A model generated the notes under the pieces. It searched no databases and had not been told where the DNA came from. It worked only from the letters and a program-made list of their open reading frames with translations. From positions 186,001 through 250,000 of the forward strand of contig NZ_JARJEF010000002.1 in NCBI RefSeq assembly GCF_029697505.1: a stretch of 64,000 nt of DNA, in the 5' to 3' direction. Below are positions 9,106 through 17,824 of the stretch, piece after piece. The stretch comes from Pseudophaeobacter profundi. GTDB taxonomy: Bacteria > Pseudomonadota > Alphaproteobacteria > Rhodobacterales > Rhodobacteraceae. Numbering within the stretch: position 1 is the first letter of the stretch; each line of letters begins with the position of its first letter. The position numbers were made by a program, and so were the translations under genes.

Positions 9106-10281
9106 TTATCCTGGAAGATTCAAAATGCGGCGGCTGATAATCGACAGCATCACCTCTGAGGTGCCACCCTCGATCGAATTTGCCTTGGTGCGTAGCCAAG
9201 CCGAGGCCGGCGTCTCACCCCAGGTGAGCGCAGCGCTTCCCTCGGCTGCCATCACCAGTTCCAGCCGCTGTTTGTTCAGCTCGGTTCCCATGTATTTCAA
9301 CATGGCAGAGGCATCGCCAACCCCTTGCCCCCCCTCGGCCTGGTCTTTGTACCGTTCCAGCGTCATCTCAAACGCAAGGCTGTCAACCTCAGCCCGCATC
9401 GCATCGCCCCGCAGTACCGGATCACTCTGTCCAGTGTCGCTTTCGCTCAGAACAGCGCCAAGGGCGCGTCCCGTGCCCATGGCATTGCCGCCACTGCTGA
9501 TCATCTCGCGCTCATGGGTAAGCAGATACTTTGCCACATCCCAGCCCCGGTTGATGGTCCCGACGACCTGTTGCTTGGGCACGGTGACATTATCAAAGAA
9601 GGTTTCGCAAAAAGGCGAGGCCCCAGAGATGAGCTGAATTGGCCGCGTGCTGACACCTTCGCTGCGCATGTCTATCAGAACAAAGGAAATTCCCAGATGT
9701 TTCTTGGCCTCTCGATCAGTTCTGAGCAGGGCAAAGATCCAGTCGGCGCGATCGGCGTAAGAGGTCCAGATCTTTTGACCATTGACCAGCCAGGTGTCCC
9801 CCTGATCGGCTGCATGGCACTGAACCCCGGCCAAATCTGACCCGGCCCCCGGTTCGGAATAGCCCTGGCACCAACGGATTTCACCGCGGGCAATTGGCGG
9901 CAGATACTGTTGTTTTTGCTCTTCGCTGCCAAATTTGAGCAGGGCCGGCCCCAGCATCCAGATACCAAAGCTTTGCAAGGGCACACGGGCGTCGATGGCC
10001 TGCATTTCTTCCTTCAGGATCTTGTCCTGCGCGCGGCTGAACCCTGCCCCGCCATAGGCTTTCGGCCAGGTCGGCACGGTCAGGCCCCGCGCGGCGCAGC
10101 GCTCTAGCCAGTCTTTCTGCGCTTCAGATGTGAATTGCCAGGTGCTGCCACCCCAGCAGATACTGTCTTCTCCGGCGGCGCCATCTCGCATCTCTGGCGG
10201 GCAGTTCTGCTGCAACCAGCTGCGGATCTCGTGGCGAAAATCCTCGCCGGTGGGCGGGGTGTGGTCCTCTACGGTAGCCAT
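9106..10281 (-). CDS. Acyl-CoA dehydrogenase, large-type subunit
   Basis: A 391-residue acyl-CoA dehydrogenase. The N-terminal region holds CQGYSEPGAGSDLA (FAD/substrate block) and the central region KIWTSYADRADWIFAL. The C-terminal IEGGTSEVMLSIISRRIL block is typical of the family. It is the first gene of the operon, and its ATG at 10281 faces the divergent quinone oxidoreductase gene across ~160 bases that hold a palindromic operator-like site. It probably pairs with the next gene as a heteromeric enzyme. Confidence 0.9.
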   Translation of the reverse strand: MATVEDHTPPTGEDFRHEIRSWLQQNCPPEMRDGAAGEDSICWGGSTWQFTSEAQKDWLERCAARGLTVPTWPKAYGGAGFSRAQDKILKEEMQAIDARVPLQSFGIWMLGPALLKFGSEEQKQQYLPPIARGEIRWCQGYSEPGAGSDLAGVQCHAADQGDTWLVNGQKIWTSYADRADWIFALLRTDREAKKHLGISFVLIDMRSEGVSTRPIQLISGASPFCETFFDNVTVPKQQVVGTINRGWDVAKYLLTHEREMISSGGNAMGTGRALGAVLSESDTGQSDPVLRGDAMRAEVDSLAFEMTLERYKDQAEGGQGVGDASAMLKYMGTELNKQRLELVMAAEGSAALTWGETPASAWLRTKANSIEGGTSEVMLSIISRRILNLPG

Positions 10282-10333
10282 GTTCTCTCCTCCTCACCGC
10301 TTGCGTGCCTCCTCCGGCGTGTCACGGTTTCAC

Positions 10334-10349
10334 AATGTAGAATTACATT
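10334..10349. promoter_or_regulatory. Operator-like 16-bp inverted repeat between divergent genes
   Basis: A perfect inverted repeat, AATGTA-GAAT-TACATT, lies midway between the start codons at 10281 (minus) and 10443 (plus). A TTGACA hexamer follows at 10361-10366. The size and symmetry suit a TetR-type repressor such as those controlling acyl-CoA genes, but no regulator gene lies in this part of the window, so the binding protein is unknown. Confidence 0.45.
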
Positions 10350-10442
10350 TCGCTATTGCATTGACAACGCGGCTGAGCGGCAGAAGACTTTACGTAATTT
10401 TAAGAAACAGCATGCTGCCGCAGCGCAGCTGAAGGGGGACAA

Positions 10443-11438
10443 ATGAAATCCATGTTGAGCACCAGCCCGGGTGGGCCGGAAACCCTGGTCTGGACCGAAC
10501 AGCCTGATCTGCCCCCCGCCAAGGGGGAGTTGCAGGTCGAGATTCGCGCTGCGGGCGTCAACTTTCCGGATACGCTGATCATTCGCGATCTGTATCAAAT
10601 GAAGCCGCCACGCCCCTTTGCGCCGGGCGGCGAGATCTCTGGTGTTGTCACCGCCCTGGGCGAAGGCGTGAGCGGGTTCGAGATTGGTGACCGGGTGCTG
10701 GCCCTGACCGGTCATGGCGGCTTTGCCACCCAAATCTGCATCAGTGCCGCGCAGGCGGTTAAATTCCCCGAGGCAATGCCCTTTGAGGATGCGGCCGGTT
10801 TTGTCTTTACCTATGGCACCTCTTATCACGCCCTGAAAGATCGGGCGGCGCTGCAACCGGGTGAGACCCTGCTCATCCTCGGGGCTGCGGGCGGCGTCGG
10901 CGCGGCGGCGATTGAGCTGGGGAAATCTATGGGGGCAAAGGTGATTGCGGCGGTGTCGACGCCAGAAAAGGCCGCCTTTTGTCGCCAGATCGGCGCCGAT
11001 GAGGCCCTGGTTTACAGCCGCGATATGGGGCGGGATGAACAGAAGGAATTTTCCAAATCTATCAAGGAAGTATCGGGCAAAGATGGTGTGGATGTCGTCT
11101 ATGACGCGGTCGGCGGTGCCTATGCTGAACCGGCCCTGCGCGCCACGGCCTGGCTGGGGCGGTATCTGGTTGTCGGCTTTCCGGCTGGTATCCCCGAGAT
11201 CCCTTTGAATCTGCCCCTGTTGAAAGGCTGCGATATTCGCGGTGTTTTCTGGGGGGCTTCGGTGTTTCGGGATCCAAAGGGCCATGCGCAAAACATGCAG
11301 GAACTGCAGGCGCTTTATGCAAGCGGCGCTGTAAAGCCGCAGATCTGTGCCGTGCTGCCGATGACAGAGGCGGCGAAGGCCTTGGACATGATGCAGGCCA
11401 GGCAGGTTCAGGGCAAGGTGATCCTGACCAACGCCTAA
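10443..11438 (+). CDS. NADPH:quinone oxidoreductase family (MDR superfamily)
   Basis: A 331-residue medium-chain dehydrogenase/reductase of the zeta-crystallin/quinone reductase group. The N-terminal GroES-like half carries RAAGVNFPDTLIIRDLYQ and lacks the zinc-binding cysteines of alcohol dehydrogenases. The Rossmann motif is GAAGGVGAAAIELGKSMGA. An AAGGGG element ends 5 bases before the ATG. It is divergent from the acyl-CoA operon and may share its regulator. Likely an NADPH-dependent quinone or enone reductase; the substrate is not known. Confidence 0.88.
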   Translation: MKSMLSTSPGGPETLVWTEQPDLPPAKGELQVEIRAAGVNFPDTLIIRDLYQMKPPRPFAPGGEISGVVTALGEGVSGFEIGDRVLALTGHGGFATQICISAAQAVKFPEAMPFEDAAGFVFTYGTSYHALKDRAALQPGETLLILGAAGGVGAAAIELGKSMGAKVIAAVSTPEKAAFCRQIGADEALVYSRDMGRDEQKEFSKSIKEVSGKDGVDVVYDAVGGAYAEPALRATAWLGRYLVVGFPAGIPEIPLNLPLLKGCDIRGVFWGASVFRDPKGHAQNMQELQALYASGAVKPQICAVLPMTEAAKALDMMQARQVQGKVILTNA

Positions 11439-11586
11439 CCAGATTTGGCTGCAGGTGCCGGGATGTCCGGCACCCGTCATTTGCGTGCGATATTCGCAAC
11501 TGGCCCAAGGAAATCACCGGGTTCGGGCGTCGCTTTCCCTGTGCAATTCGCCTATTTCAGCCTAGGCTTGTACTGGGGGAAATACG

Positions 11587-12039
11587 ATGCAGAGCATATT
11601 GATCTTGAACGGCCCGAACCTGAACCTGCTTGGCACCCGTCAACCAGAGGTTTACGGAGCCGAGACACTTGAAATGGTCGAGGCCCGCTGCCTTGCCCAT
11701 GCAAAAAAGTCCGGGTTTCAGGCCCAGTGCCTGCAATCCAACCATGAAGGCATATTGCTGGATGCCATCCATGGCGCGCGCGGCCTGCATTCCGGGATCG
11801 TGTTGAATGCCGGAGCCTTCACCCATACGTCGATCGCGCTGATGGATGCGATCTACTCGGTGGAGATCCCAACCGTTGAGGTGCATCTATCCAATATTCA
11901 TGCCCGTGAAGAATTTCGCCATCAGTCCTATATCGCGCGGGCGGCCCTTGGCCAGATCTGCGGTTTTGGCAGCCAGGGGTACCTGATGGCCATCGACGCC
12001 CTGGTGCAAAACCTGTCGCAGGTAAGTGACGCAACCTAA
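11587..12039 (+). CDS. aroQ: Type II 3-dehydroquinate dehydratase
   Basis: A 150-residue protein that dehydrates 3-dehydroquinate to 3-dehydroshikimate in the shikimate pathway. It has the type II signature ILNGPNLNLLGTRQPEVYG, where the tyrosine of EVYG is the catalytic base. NAGAFTHTSIAL and the EVHLSN segment with the catalytic histidine are also present. Length is normal for the dodecameric type II enzyme. Its TAA stop overlaps the ATG of the next gene by one base (TAATG), implying translational coupling to a LuxR-type regulator, an unusual partner for aroQ. Confidence 0.95.
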   Translation: MQSILILNGPNLNLLGTRQPEVYGAETLEMVEARCLAHAKKSGFQAQCLQSNHEGILLDAIHGARGLHSGIVLNAGAFTHTSIALMDAIYSVEIPTVEVHLSNIHAREEFRHQSYIARAALGQICGFGSQGYLMAIDALVQNLSQVSDAT

Positions 12040-12794
12040 TGGGAATAATGAATTATCTTCACGTCATTGCCGGTTCGAAAAGCCTGGAAGAGCTGTGGCA
12101 TGCGCATGTATTGAAGATGGCTGAATACGGGTTTGATCGCCTTATGTATGGCTATACCCGTTTCAAGACAGATACTTCGCTGGGGGATCCTGACGACTTC
12201 GTCATCCTGACCAACCATGACCAGGACTATGTTTCAGGCTTCCTGAATGAGGGGCTGTATCGCCATGCGCCAATGTTGCGTTGGGCGCTAGAGCATGAAG
12301 GGGCCGGCAGCTGGCAGATGATCCAGGAAAAGCATCTTCAGGGTGCGTTGCAGCCAGAAGAAGAGAAGGTGCGCGCATTTAATGAGCGGATGCAGATGAC
12401 GGCTGGCTATACCGTCAGCTTTTTTTCGGCTTCAAAACGGTATAAAGGCGCAATTTCTTTGGGGGGGCAGGTTGGTACCACCCAGAAAGAACTCGATGCG
12501 CTTTGGCAGGACTGTGGCGAAGACATCATTCTGATGAACAATATGGCGCATTTGAAGATCCTGACCCTGCCCTATGATCCACCGAATCGCAGCCTGACAC
12601 GCCGCCAGAGAGAGGCATTGGAGTGGGTTGGCGATGGCAAGACAACCCAGGATATTGCCCTGCTCATGGGTCTGACGCCTGGCACGGTTGAAAAACACCT
12701 GCGTTTGGCGCGGGCCTCATTGTCAGTGGAAACCACAGCCCAGGCGGTTCTAAAAGCGGCGCTGCAAAACCAGATGTATGTGGTCGAAAGCTAG
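12039..12794 (+). CDS. LuxR-family transcriptional regulator (autoinducer-domain type)
   Basis: A 251-residue protein. Residues ~1-170 form an autoinducer-binding-type domain and residues ~185-245 a LuxR helix-turn-helix (LTRRQREALEWVGDGKTTQDIA then GTVEKHLRLARASL). The region that normally carries the conserved Asp-Pro pair and tryptophan for acyl-homoserine lactone contact reads GLYRHAPMLRWAL, so the ligand pocket may differ from canonical AHL receptors. There is no luxI homologue in the window, so it is a solo receptor here. The start can be 12039 (overlapping the aroQ stop) or ATG 12048. A perfect 19-bp palindrome follows 42 bases after the stop. Confidence 0.9.
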   Translation: MGIMNYLHVIAGSKSLEELWHAHVLKMAEYGFDRLMYGYTRFKTDTSLGDPDDFVILTNHDQDYVSGFLNEGLYRHAPMLRWALEHEGAGSWQMIQEKHLQGALQPEEEKVRAFNERMQMTAGYTVSFFSASKRYKGAISLGGQVGTTQKELDALWQDCGEDIILMNNMAHLKILTLPYDPPNRSLTRRQREALEWVGDGKTTQDIALLMGLTPGTVEKHLRLARASLSVETTAQAVLKAALQNQMYVVES

Positions 12795-12836
12795 TATTCT
12801 GGCGCCACCTCAACGCAGGAAACCGGTAGATATATC

Positions 12837-12855
12837 GCTTTGGTTGAACCAAAGC
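12837..12855. repeat. Perfect 19-bp palindrome downstream of luxR-type gene
   Basis: GCTTTGGTT, one G, then AACCAAAGC: a 9-bp perfect inverted repeat with a single-base centre. It has the size and symmetry of a LuxR-type binding site but could equally be a weak hairpin. There is no T-run after it, so a classical terminator is less likely. Confidence 0.5.
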
Positions 12856-13072
12856 AGGCCTATACCCAGAGAGAAGTTGCCCTAGGGGCAGGACGCGGCA
12901 TTCGGGTAAGGAAAACACGACTACACGCGCAACCTGATTTGGGGCAAACTGCAGCTGTTCCGTGAGTGGTGGCTTTGGCCTAGGAACTAAGGGAAATGAA
13001 CCTTGCAATATCAAGGCTCTCAATCCTGTTCGGTTGCTGGCGTGTATTTTTCCGCGCCGGTGCCGTGTTAAA

Positions 13073-13108
13073 GAGAGGTCCCATTCATCCCCATCGATGG
13101 GGCCTCTC
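13073..13108 (+). terminator. Strong hairpin, possible terminator
   Basis: A 12-bp stem pairs 13073-13084 with 13097-13108 (one G-U pair, 12-base loop), followed by a pyrimidine-rich GGTTCTCCTTTT. It could terminate luxR-type transcription from the left. The rest of the 12795-13282 interval holds no gene I can support. Confidence 0.45.
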
Positions 13109-13282
13109 GGTTCTCCTTTTCGATCTTTATCTGTTTATTTTTGCCGTGAAATACCGGTACTGCGCTGCGGATTTTTCCCCAGCTTACCCTAGTAATGGAT
13201 TGCGAAACTTACTGCAAAGCCAAGGCATTCGGGCATCTGAAATGAGTTGAACTACTGCTCACCACTCCCCGCATCAGGCCAC

Positions 13283-13316
13283 AAAAAAAGGGCCAGCAGA
13301 AAAGATCTGCCAGCCC
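13283..13316 (-). terminator. Rho-independent terminator of the rpsB-tsf operon
   Basis: On the minus strand, an 11-bp stem (GGGCTGGCAGA with TCTGCTGGCCC, two G-U pairs) is followed directly by seven T residues. It lies 27 bases after the tsf stop codon. A second, smaller hairpin (ATCCTC-TGAAA-GAGGAT) overlaps the end of the gene at 13325-13341. Confidence 0.9.
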
Positions 13317-13342
13317 CAATACGCATCCTCTGAAAGAGGATC

Positions 13343-14218
13343 TTAGCCCTGTGCTGCCTTGGCAACTTCGGCTGCAAAGTCTTCTTTTTCGACTTCGATG
13401 CCTTCGCCAACTTCCAGACGCACAAAACCGGTGATGGTGGCGCCAGCTTCTTTGGCAGCCGCTTCAACGGTGAGGTCAGGGTTCACAACGAAGGGCTGGT
13501 TCAGCAGGGTCGATTCGCCGACGAATTTCTTCATGCGGCCAACGATCATCTTTTCGATCACGGCTTCGGGCTTGCCAGATTCGCGGGCAATGTCCATCTG
13601 GACCTGCTTTTCTTTCTCGACCACAGAGGCATCGAGATCCGCTTCGGACAGGGCCGCAGGGTTCACCGCTGCGATATGCATGGCAACCTGTTTGCCAAAG
13701 GCTTCGTCGCCGCCGGTCATCGCAACCAGAACGCCGATTTTGCCCATGCCGGCAGTCACGGCATTGTGCACATAAGAGATAACAGTCTCGCCTTCGGCAG
13801 TAGCCATACGACGCACAGACATGTTTTCGCCAATGGTGGCGATCTTGTCGGTGATGACGGTTTCAACGGTTTTTCCGCCCATGTCAGCCGCTTTCAGCGC
13901 CTCAACATCTGCAACATCCAGAGCAACCTTGGCGATACCGCCAACCATTTCCTGGAATTCGGCATTTTTACCAACAAAATCGGTTTCCGAGTTCACTTCA
14001 ACGGCAACACCTTTGCCACCGTCCACAACAACGGCAACCAGGCCTTCTGCTGCGGTACGGCCGGATTTCTTGGCCGCTTTCGCCAGGCCCTTGGTGCGCA
14101 GCCAGTCAACCGCGGCTTCCATGTCGCCATTGGTTTCGGTCAGCGCTTTTTTGGCGTCCATCATGCCGGCGCCGGTAGAGTCGCGCAGTTCTTTAACGAG
14201 TGCAGCTGTGATAGCCAT
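13343..14218 (-). CDS. tsf: Translation elongation factor Ts
   Basis: A 291-residue EF-Ts, the nucleotide exchange factor for EF-Tu. The N-terminal UBA-like domain has [19 protein letters not shown], and the core carries the [10 protein letters not shown] motif that contacts EF-Tu. Full length for alphaproteobacteria. It follows rpsB by 78 bases in the conserved rpsB-tsf order and ends in a strong terminator. Confidence 0.97.
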   Translation of the reverse strand: MAITAALVKELRDSTGAGMMDAKKALTETNGDMEAAVDWLRTKGLAKAAKKSGRTAAEGLVAVVVDGGKGVAVEVNSETDFVGKNAEFQEMVGGIAKVALDVADVEALKAADMGGKTVETVITDKIATIGENMSVRRMATAEGETVISYVHNAVTAGMGKIGVLVAMTGGDEAFGKQVAMHIAAVNPAALSEADLDASVVEKEKQVQMDIARESGKPEAVIEKMIVGRMKKFVGESTLLNQPFVVNPDLTVEAAAKEAGATITGFVRLEVGEGIEVEKEDFAAEVAKAAQG

Positions 14219-14296
14219 CTGTGGCTCTCCTCATATCAAAACGGAATTGGGGCAGGTGATACCCTGCCCCACATGTCAAACCTGTGACAGGTCGCT

Positions 14297-15064
14297 TCAG
14301 GCAGATGCTTGTTCAGCAACAGCTTCTTCTGCGGGCGCTTCTTCCAGCGCGCCGAGGTCAACACCGGCAGCACCCAGCTGGGCAGACATACCGTCCAGCG
14401 CAGCGCGGGCAACCAGATCACAATAAAGGGTAATGGCGCGCGATGCGTCGTCATTGCCGGGGATAATGAAGTCAACGCCATCAGGAGAGCAGTTGGTATC
14501 GACGACAGCAACAACCGGGATACCCAGTTTTTTGGCTTCGGCGATGGCCAGCGCTTCTTTTTTCACGTCGATGACGAAGAGCAGATCAGGAACACCGCCC
14601 ATTTCGGCGATACCGCCCAATGACGCCTGCAGCTTCTGCTGGTCACGTTCCATGCCCAGACGCTCTTTCTTGGTGAGGCCTTCGGCGCCACCTTCGAGCT
14701 TCTCGTCGATCTCGTTCAGACGCTTGATCGACTGGGAAACGGTTTTCCAGTTGGTCAAGGTGCCGCCGAGCCAGCGGTGGTTCATGAAGTACTGAGCGGA
14801 TTTTTCAGCGGCTTCGGCGATGGGGCCTGCGGCCTGACGCTTGGTACCAACAAAAAGAACGCGGCCGCCCTTGGCAACGGTGTCACGCACGATCTGCAGC
14901 GCCTGGTCCAGCATTGGAACAGTCTGCGTCAGGTCCATGATGTGGATGCCGTTACGCGCACCATAGATATAAGGTGCCATGCGGGGGTTCCAGCGCTGTG
15001 TCTGGTGACCAAAGTGTACGCCTGCTTCCAGCAGCTGGCGCATGGTGAACTCGGGAAGAGCCAT
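14297..15064 (-). CDS. rpsB: 30S ribosomal protein S2
   Basis: A 255-residue S2 protein with the N-terminal [20 protein letters not shown] signature and the central [10 protein letters not shown] and [12 protein letters not shown] blocks. The open frame reaches upstream to 15163, but ATG 15064 ([10 protein letters not shown]) is the standard start. The tail ends in an Ala/Glu-rich stretch, common in alphaproteobacterial S2. The ~157-base leader upstream probably holds the promoter and any autoregulatory structure, which I could not resolve by eye. Confidence 0.97.
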   Translation of the reverse strand: MALPEFTMRQLLEAGVHFGHQTQRWNPRMAPYIYGARNGIHIMDLTQTVPMLDQALQIVRDTVAKGGRVLFVGTKRQAAGPIAEAAEKSAQYFMNHRWLGGTLTNWKTVSQSIKRLNEIDEKLEGGAEGLTKKERLGMERDQQKLQASLGGIAEMGGVPDLLFVIDVKKEALAIAEAKKLGIPVVAVVDTNCSPDGVDFIIPGNDDASRAITLYCDLVARAALDGMSAQLGAAGVDLGALEEAPAEEAVAEQASA

Positions 15065-15221
15065 GCTAATATTCCTTGTTTCCGGTTTCAGTCCTCGGTG
15101 GGGGTTCAGAGCGGTTGCTCCAACCGGCGGCCCATTTGGGGATTTCTCCCCCAGACAGGCCAAACCCCACCTGCGGGTTTGATGACGCGCGTATAGGCCA
15201 GCTTTGCCCTACCTGCAAGCG

Positions 15222-16049
15222 CTATTTGCGCATCCGGGCATGGCCTGTGGCGACGCGTTCTTCGCAGGCTGCCGCCAGAGCTTTGCGATCGGAAAAATCA
15301 GCCACCTTCAGCGGTGCATGGTAGATCAGTTCTGCCCGGCCCTGGCGTGGGGCTGCCAAGGTTTTCAACAGATGCGGAGCAAAGTCCATCTCGCCCCACC
15401 AGCCGTAATACCGGGGGTCCTGCCCCTGTGGGGCATGAAACACCACGGACACCGGCTGGATATAGCATATGTCGCGTAGATGATCGCTAAAGAACGCTGC
15501 AAACAACGTTGTTTTGAATGGCAAAATTCGCAAGCCATCGGTCGATGTTCCTTCAGGAAAGAACAAGAGCTTGTGTCCCGCCTTCAGTCGCGTCTCAAAC
15601 AGATCGGTCTGTTCTTTGGCGCGGGCGCGGTTGCGTTCAATGAACACGGTGCCAGTGGCGCGGGCAAGCCAGCCGATGCCGGGCCAGGCGGCGACTTCGG
15701 CTTTGGACACAAAATAGATCCGCTTTCGCGCGTTGAGCGCAAAAATATCCAGCCAAGATGTATGGTTGGCAACCACAGCGCCGCGTTCCTGCATCAGGGT
15801 TCCATGGGTGGAAAACCCCATGCCAAGCACCCGAAAGGCGGTGCGGCAGACAAACTGGGTGATAAAAGGCGTTACTGGCCGGTGCAAACCGCAAAGCGGC
15901 CGTTCAACCAGCCGGATCAGCAACAGAACAAGCAAACCACCAAATACCAGCACCGCCAACAGACTGGCACGCAGCGCGACCCGCAGCCAGCCAAGCGCGG
16001 TGATACGACCGGGCTTTGGCGCGTCGCCCCCTTGCCAGGTTGCTGACAT
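15222..16049 (-). CDS. olsA: Lyso-ornithine-lipid O-acyltransferase (PlsC family)
   Basis: A 275-residue membrane-associated acyltransferase of the PlsC/AGPAT family. The catalytic HX4D box is HTSWLD, and the FFPEGTSTDG block binds the phosphate-containing acceptor in this family. One or two hydrophobic segments near residues 25-45 should anchor it to the inner membrane. It starts 2 bases after the OlsB stop. That pairing identifies it as the O-acyltransferase that turns lyso-ornithine lipid into ornithine lipid, although 1-acylglycerol-3-phosphate acyltransferase activity is an alternative. Confidence 0.85.
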   Translation of the reverse strand: MSATWQGGDAPKPGRITALGWLRVALRASLLAVLVFGGLLVLLLIRLVERPLCGLHRPVTPFITQFVCRTAFRVLGMGFSTHGTLMQERGAVVANHTSWLDIFALNARKRIYFVSKAEVAAWPGIGWLARATGTVFIERNRARAKEQTDLFETRLKAGHKLLFFPEGTSTDGLRILPFKTTLFAAFFSDHLRDICYIQPVSVVFHAPQGQDPRYYGWWGEMDFAPHLLKTLAAPRQGRAELIYHAPLKVADFSDRKALAAACEERVATGHARMRK

Positions 16050-16051
16050 CG

Positions 16052-16813
16052 CTATGCCTCGCCTGTGCGTGGCGAAAAGAGGCGCCGTTGCCGCGCCGTC
16101 ATCTGGGCGGTGTCCAGGATCATGCAGACATCGGTGGTGTTGAAATCATGGTCCAGAAAGGCACCATCACCGACCTTGCCGCCAAGTCGCAGATAGGCCT
16201 TGATCAGGGCTGGGCAGGCAACCATTGCCTGGCGACGGTCAATCTGGTCCTGCGGCAACAGATCCATGCGCTGATACTGCCTGGAGCGACAGCGCAGGTC
16301 ACTGGGGGCAAGATAGTCGTACTGCAAGACCGACAGCGGCCCGGCCAGCGCCGCGAGGTCGGTGCCCGCAAAGCTGGCAACCCCAAAGAGCACCTCGATC
16401 TGATGCCTATTCACATAGGCGCTTAGCCCTTCCCAGAGATGGAACAGCGCCTTGCCACCGCGAAAATCGGGATGCAGGCAAGAGCGCCCCAATTCCAGCA
16501 AGCGGCGCCCCGAAGCGGTCAGCGCGCCAAGATCGTATTCGCTGGCCGAATAGAACCGCCCCGCAGCCAGGGCCTGATCGCTACGCATCAAACGATAGAC
16601 GCCAATGACCCGGTTGGTCGCGCTTTCGCGGATGATCATATGATCGCAAAAGGCGTCAAACTGATCTGTTTCCAACCCGGATTGATGATCAACCTGCGCC
16701 CCATCCGCGCCCATTTCGCGCACAAAAACCTCATAGCGCAGTGCTTGGGCCGCACGCAGCTCTGCGGCGTCCTGTGCCAGGGACACAGAGAATTCGGATG
16801 GGGTATCAGCCAT
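16052..16813 (-). CDS. olsB: Ornithine N-acyltransferase (OlsB, hemolysin-like GNAT)
   Basis: A 253-residue GNAT-fold N-acyltransferase. Hallmarks are LRYEVFVREMGA near residue 26, the DHMIIRESATNRVIGVYRLM core and ELGRSCLHPDFRGG, the acyl-donor-binding block. In alphaproteobacteria this protein transfers a 3-hydroxyacyl group from ACP to ornithine, the first step of phosphorus-free ornithine lipids. Gene order olsB-olsA with a 2-base gap matches known loci. These lipids often rise under phosphate limitation; I did not find a convincing Pho box upstream. Confidence 0.9.
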   Translation of the reverse strand: MADTPSEFSVSLAQDAAELRAAQALRYEVFVREMGADGAQVDHQSGLETDQFDAFCDHMIIRESATNRVIGVYRLMRSDQALAAGRFYSASEYDLGALTASGRRLLELGRSCLHPDFRGGKALFHLWEGLSAYVNRHQIEVLFGVASFAGTDLAALAGPLSVLQYDYLAPSDLRCRSRQYQRMDLLPQDQIDRRQAMVACPALIKAYLRLGGKVGDGAFLDHDFNTTDVCMILDTAQMTARQRRLFSPRTGEA

Positions 16814-16920
16814 ATACCGGACCTTTCCAAAGACAATCCTGGCGGCAAATAGACCGCCAAACCGGGCAGAGGCAAGGTTTTCCTAAAACTCTAGGGGCTT
16901 TCTTAATCATTCATAAACCA

Positions 16921-17103
16921 CTATGGCTCATTCACAAGAACCAGGGGGACACGTGCCCCGTCGAAGACCAGTTTTCCCTGGTCTGGAAAATTGACAGTAA
17001 TTTTGCCGCCTGCGTTGGATTGGACCTCACCTGGTCCCCATTCTGGGTGATCCGGGTGCTGAACGCGCATGCCAGGGGCTAAGAAAGCATTGAGGTCGAT
17101 CAT
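16921..17103 (-). CDS. DUF3553 family small protein
   Basis: A 60-residue protein matching the DUF3553 pattern, with PGMRVQHPDHPEWGPGEVQSN and a DGARVPLVLV end. It is a small beta-rich domain, also found fused to helicases, where it is thought to resemble SH3-like nucleic-acid-associated modules. Here it stands alone, divergent from chpT with 27 bases between the start codons, so the two genes must share a very short promoter region. Function unknown. Confidence 0.8.
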   Translation of the reverse strand: MIDLNAFLAPGMRVQHPDHPEWGPGEVQSNAGGKITVNFPDQGKLVFDGARVPLVLVNEP

Positions 17104-17130
17104 TGGATAGGCCTAGTTCGGAGGAATGAT

Positions 17131-17727
17131 ATGGCCGTAGATACCGCCAATTTGGCTGCTTTGATAGGGTCCAGAATTTGTCACGATTTGATCAGCCCTG
17201 TTGGCGCGATCAACAATGGGCTGGAACTGCTGGAAATGTCCGGCGCCATGGCCGGACCAGAGTTGGAACTGATCTCTGACTCGGTGCTGAATGCCAATGC
17301 CCGTATCCGGTTTTTCCGCATTGCCTTTGGCGCAGCCGGTGACCAGCAGATGGGCCGCGCCGAGGTGGTTTCGGTTCTGGATGACCTCGCCAAGGCCGGT
17401 CGAATGAAATACCAGTGGGACCACCCGGAGGGCTGTAGCCGCAGCGAGGTGCGCCTGGCGTTCCTTGCGGCACTTTGCCTGGAAACCGCCCTGCCCTATG
17501 GCGGCACGATTAAGATTTCTTGTCGCGATGGTGCCTGGAGCGCGTCTGGCGAAGGCCGTAAAATTGCTGTCGAGGCAGGCCTTTGGGGTCATCTTGACGG
17601 CAGTGACACTGCAAATGCTGTGACCCCGGCATTGGTGCAATTTGCCATGTTGCCCGCCGCCGCGCAGGAGGCTGCCCGCAAGATCTCTTTTGATAACACG
17701 GCTGAAACGGTGAACATTCGGTTTTAA
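17131..17727 (+). CDS. chpT: Histidine phosphotransferase ChpT
   Basis: A 198-residue homodimeric phosphotransferase. The phospho-accepting histidine is His18 in SRICHDLISPVGAINNG, and the degenerate ATPase-like domain follows. In alphaproteobacteria ChpT relays phosphate from the CckA kinase to CtrA and CpdR. In the Roseobacter group this pathway controls motility, gene transfer agents and cell differentiation. The start has a GGAGG-like element (TTCGGAGGAATGAT) just upstream. A bidirectional terminator follows the stop. Confidence 0.9.
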   Translation: MAVDTANLAALIGSRICHDLISPVGAINNGLELLEMSGAMAGPELELISDSVLNANARIRFFRIAFGAAGDQQMGRAEVVSVLDDLAKAGRMKYQWDHPEGCSRSEVRLAFLAALCLETALPYGGTIKISCRDGAWSASGEGRKIAVEAGLWGHLDGSDTANAVTPALVQFAMLPAAAQEAARKISFDNTAETVNIRF

Positions 17728-17759
17728 CCAAAACCCGCGACATCTTGGAAGAACAGAAA

Positions 17760-17783
17760 AGCCCCCTCCACCTGGAGGGGGCT
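17760..17783. terminator. Bidirectional terminator between chpT and proA
   Basis: A perfect 10-bp stem, AGCCCCCTCC with GGAGGGGGCT around a 4-base loop. It is preceded by an A-run (GAAAA) and followed by GTTTATGTTTT, so it can serve both converging genes. Confidence 0.9.
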
Positions 17784-17824
17784 GTTTATGTTTTACTGGC
17801 TCTGCCTATGTGGCGACGCCTGTT

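Noticed and set aside
10353-11480. Minus-strand frame of 375 codons
   Set aside because: Antisense to the recognisable quinone oxidoreductase; no domain signal.
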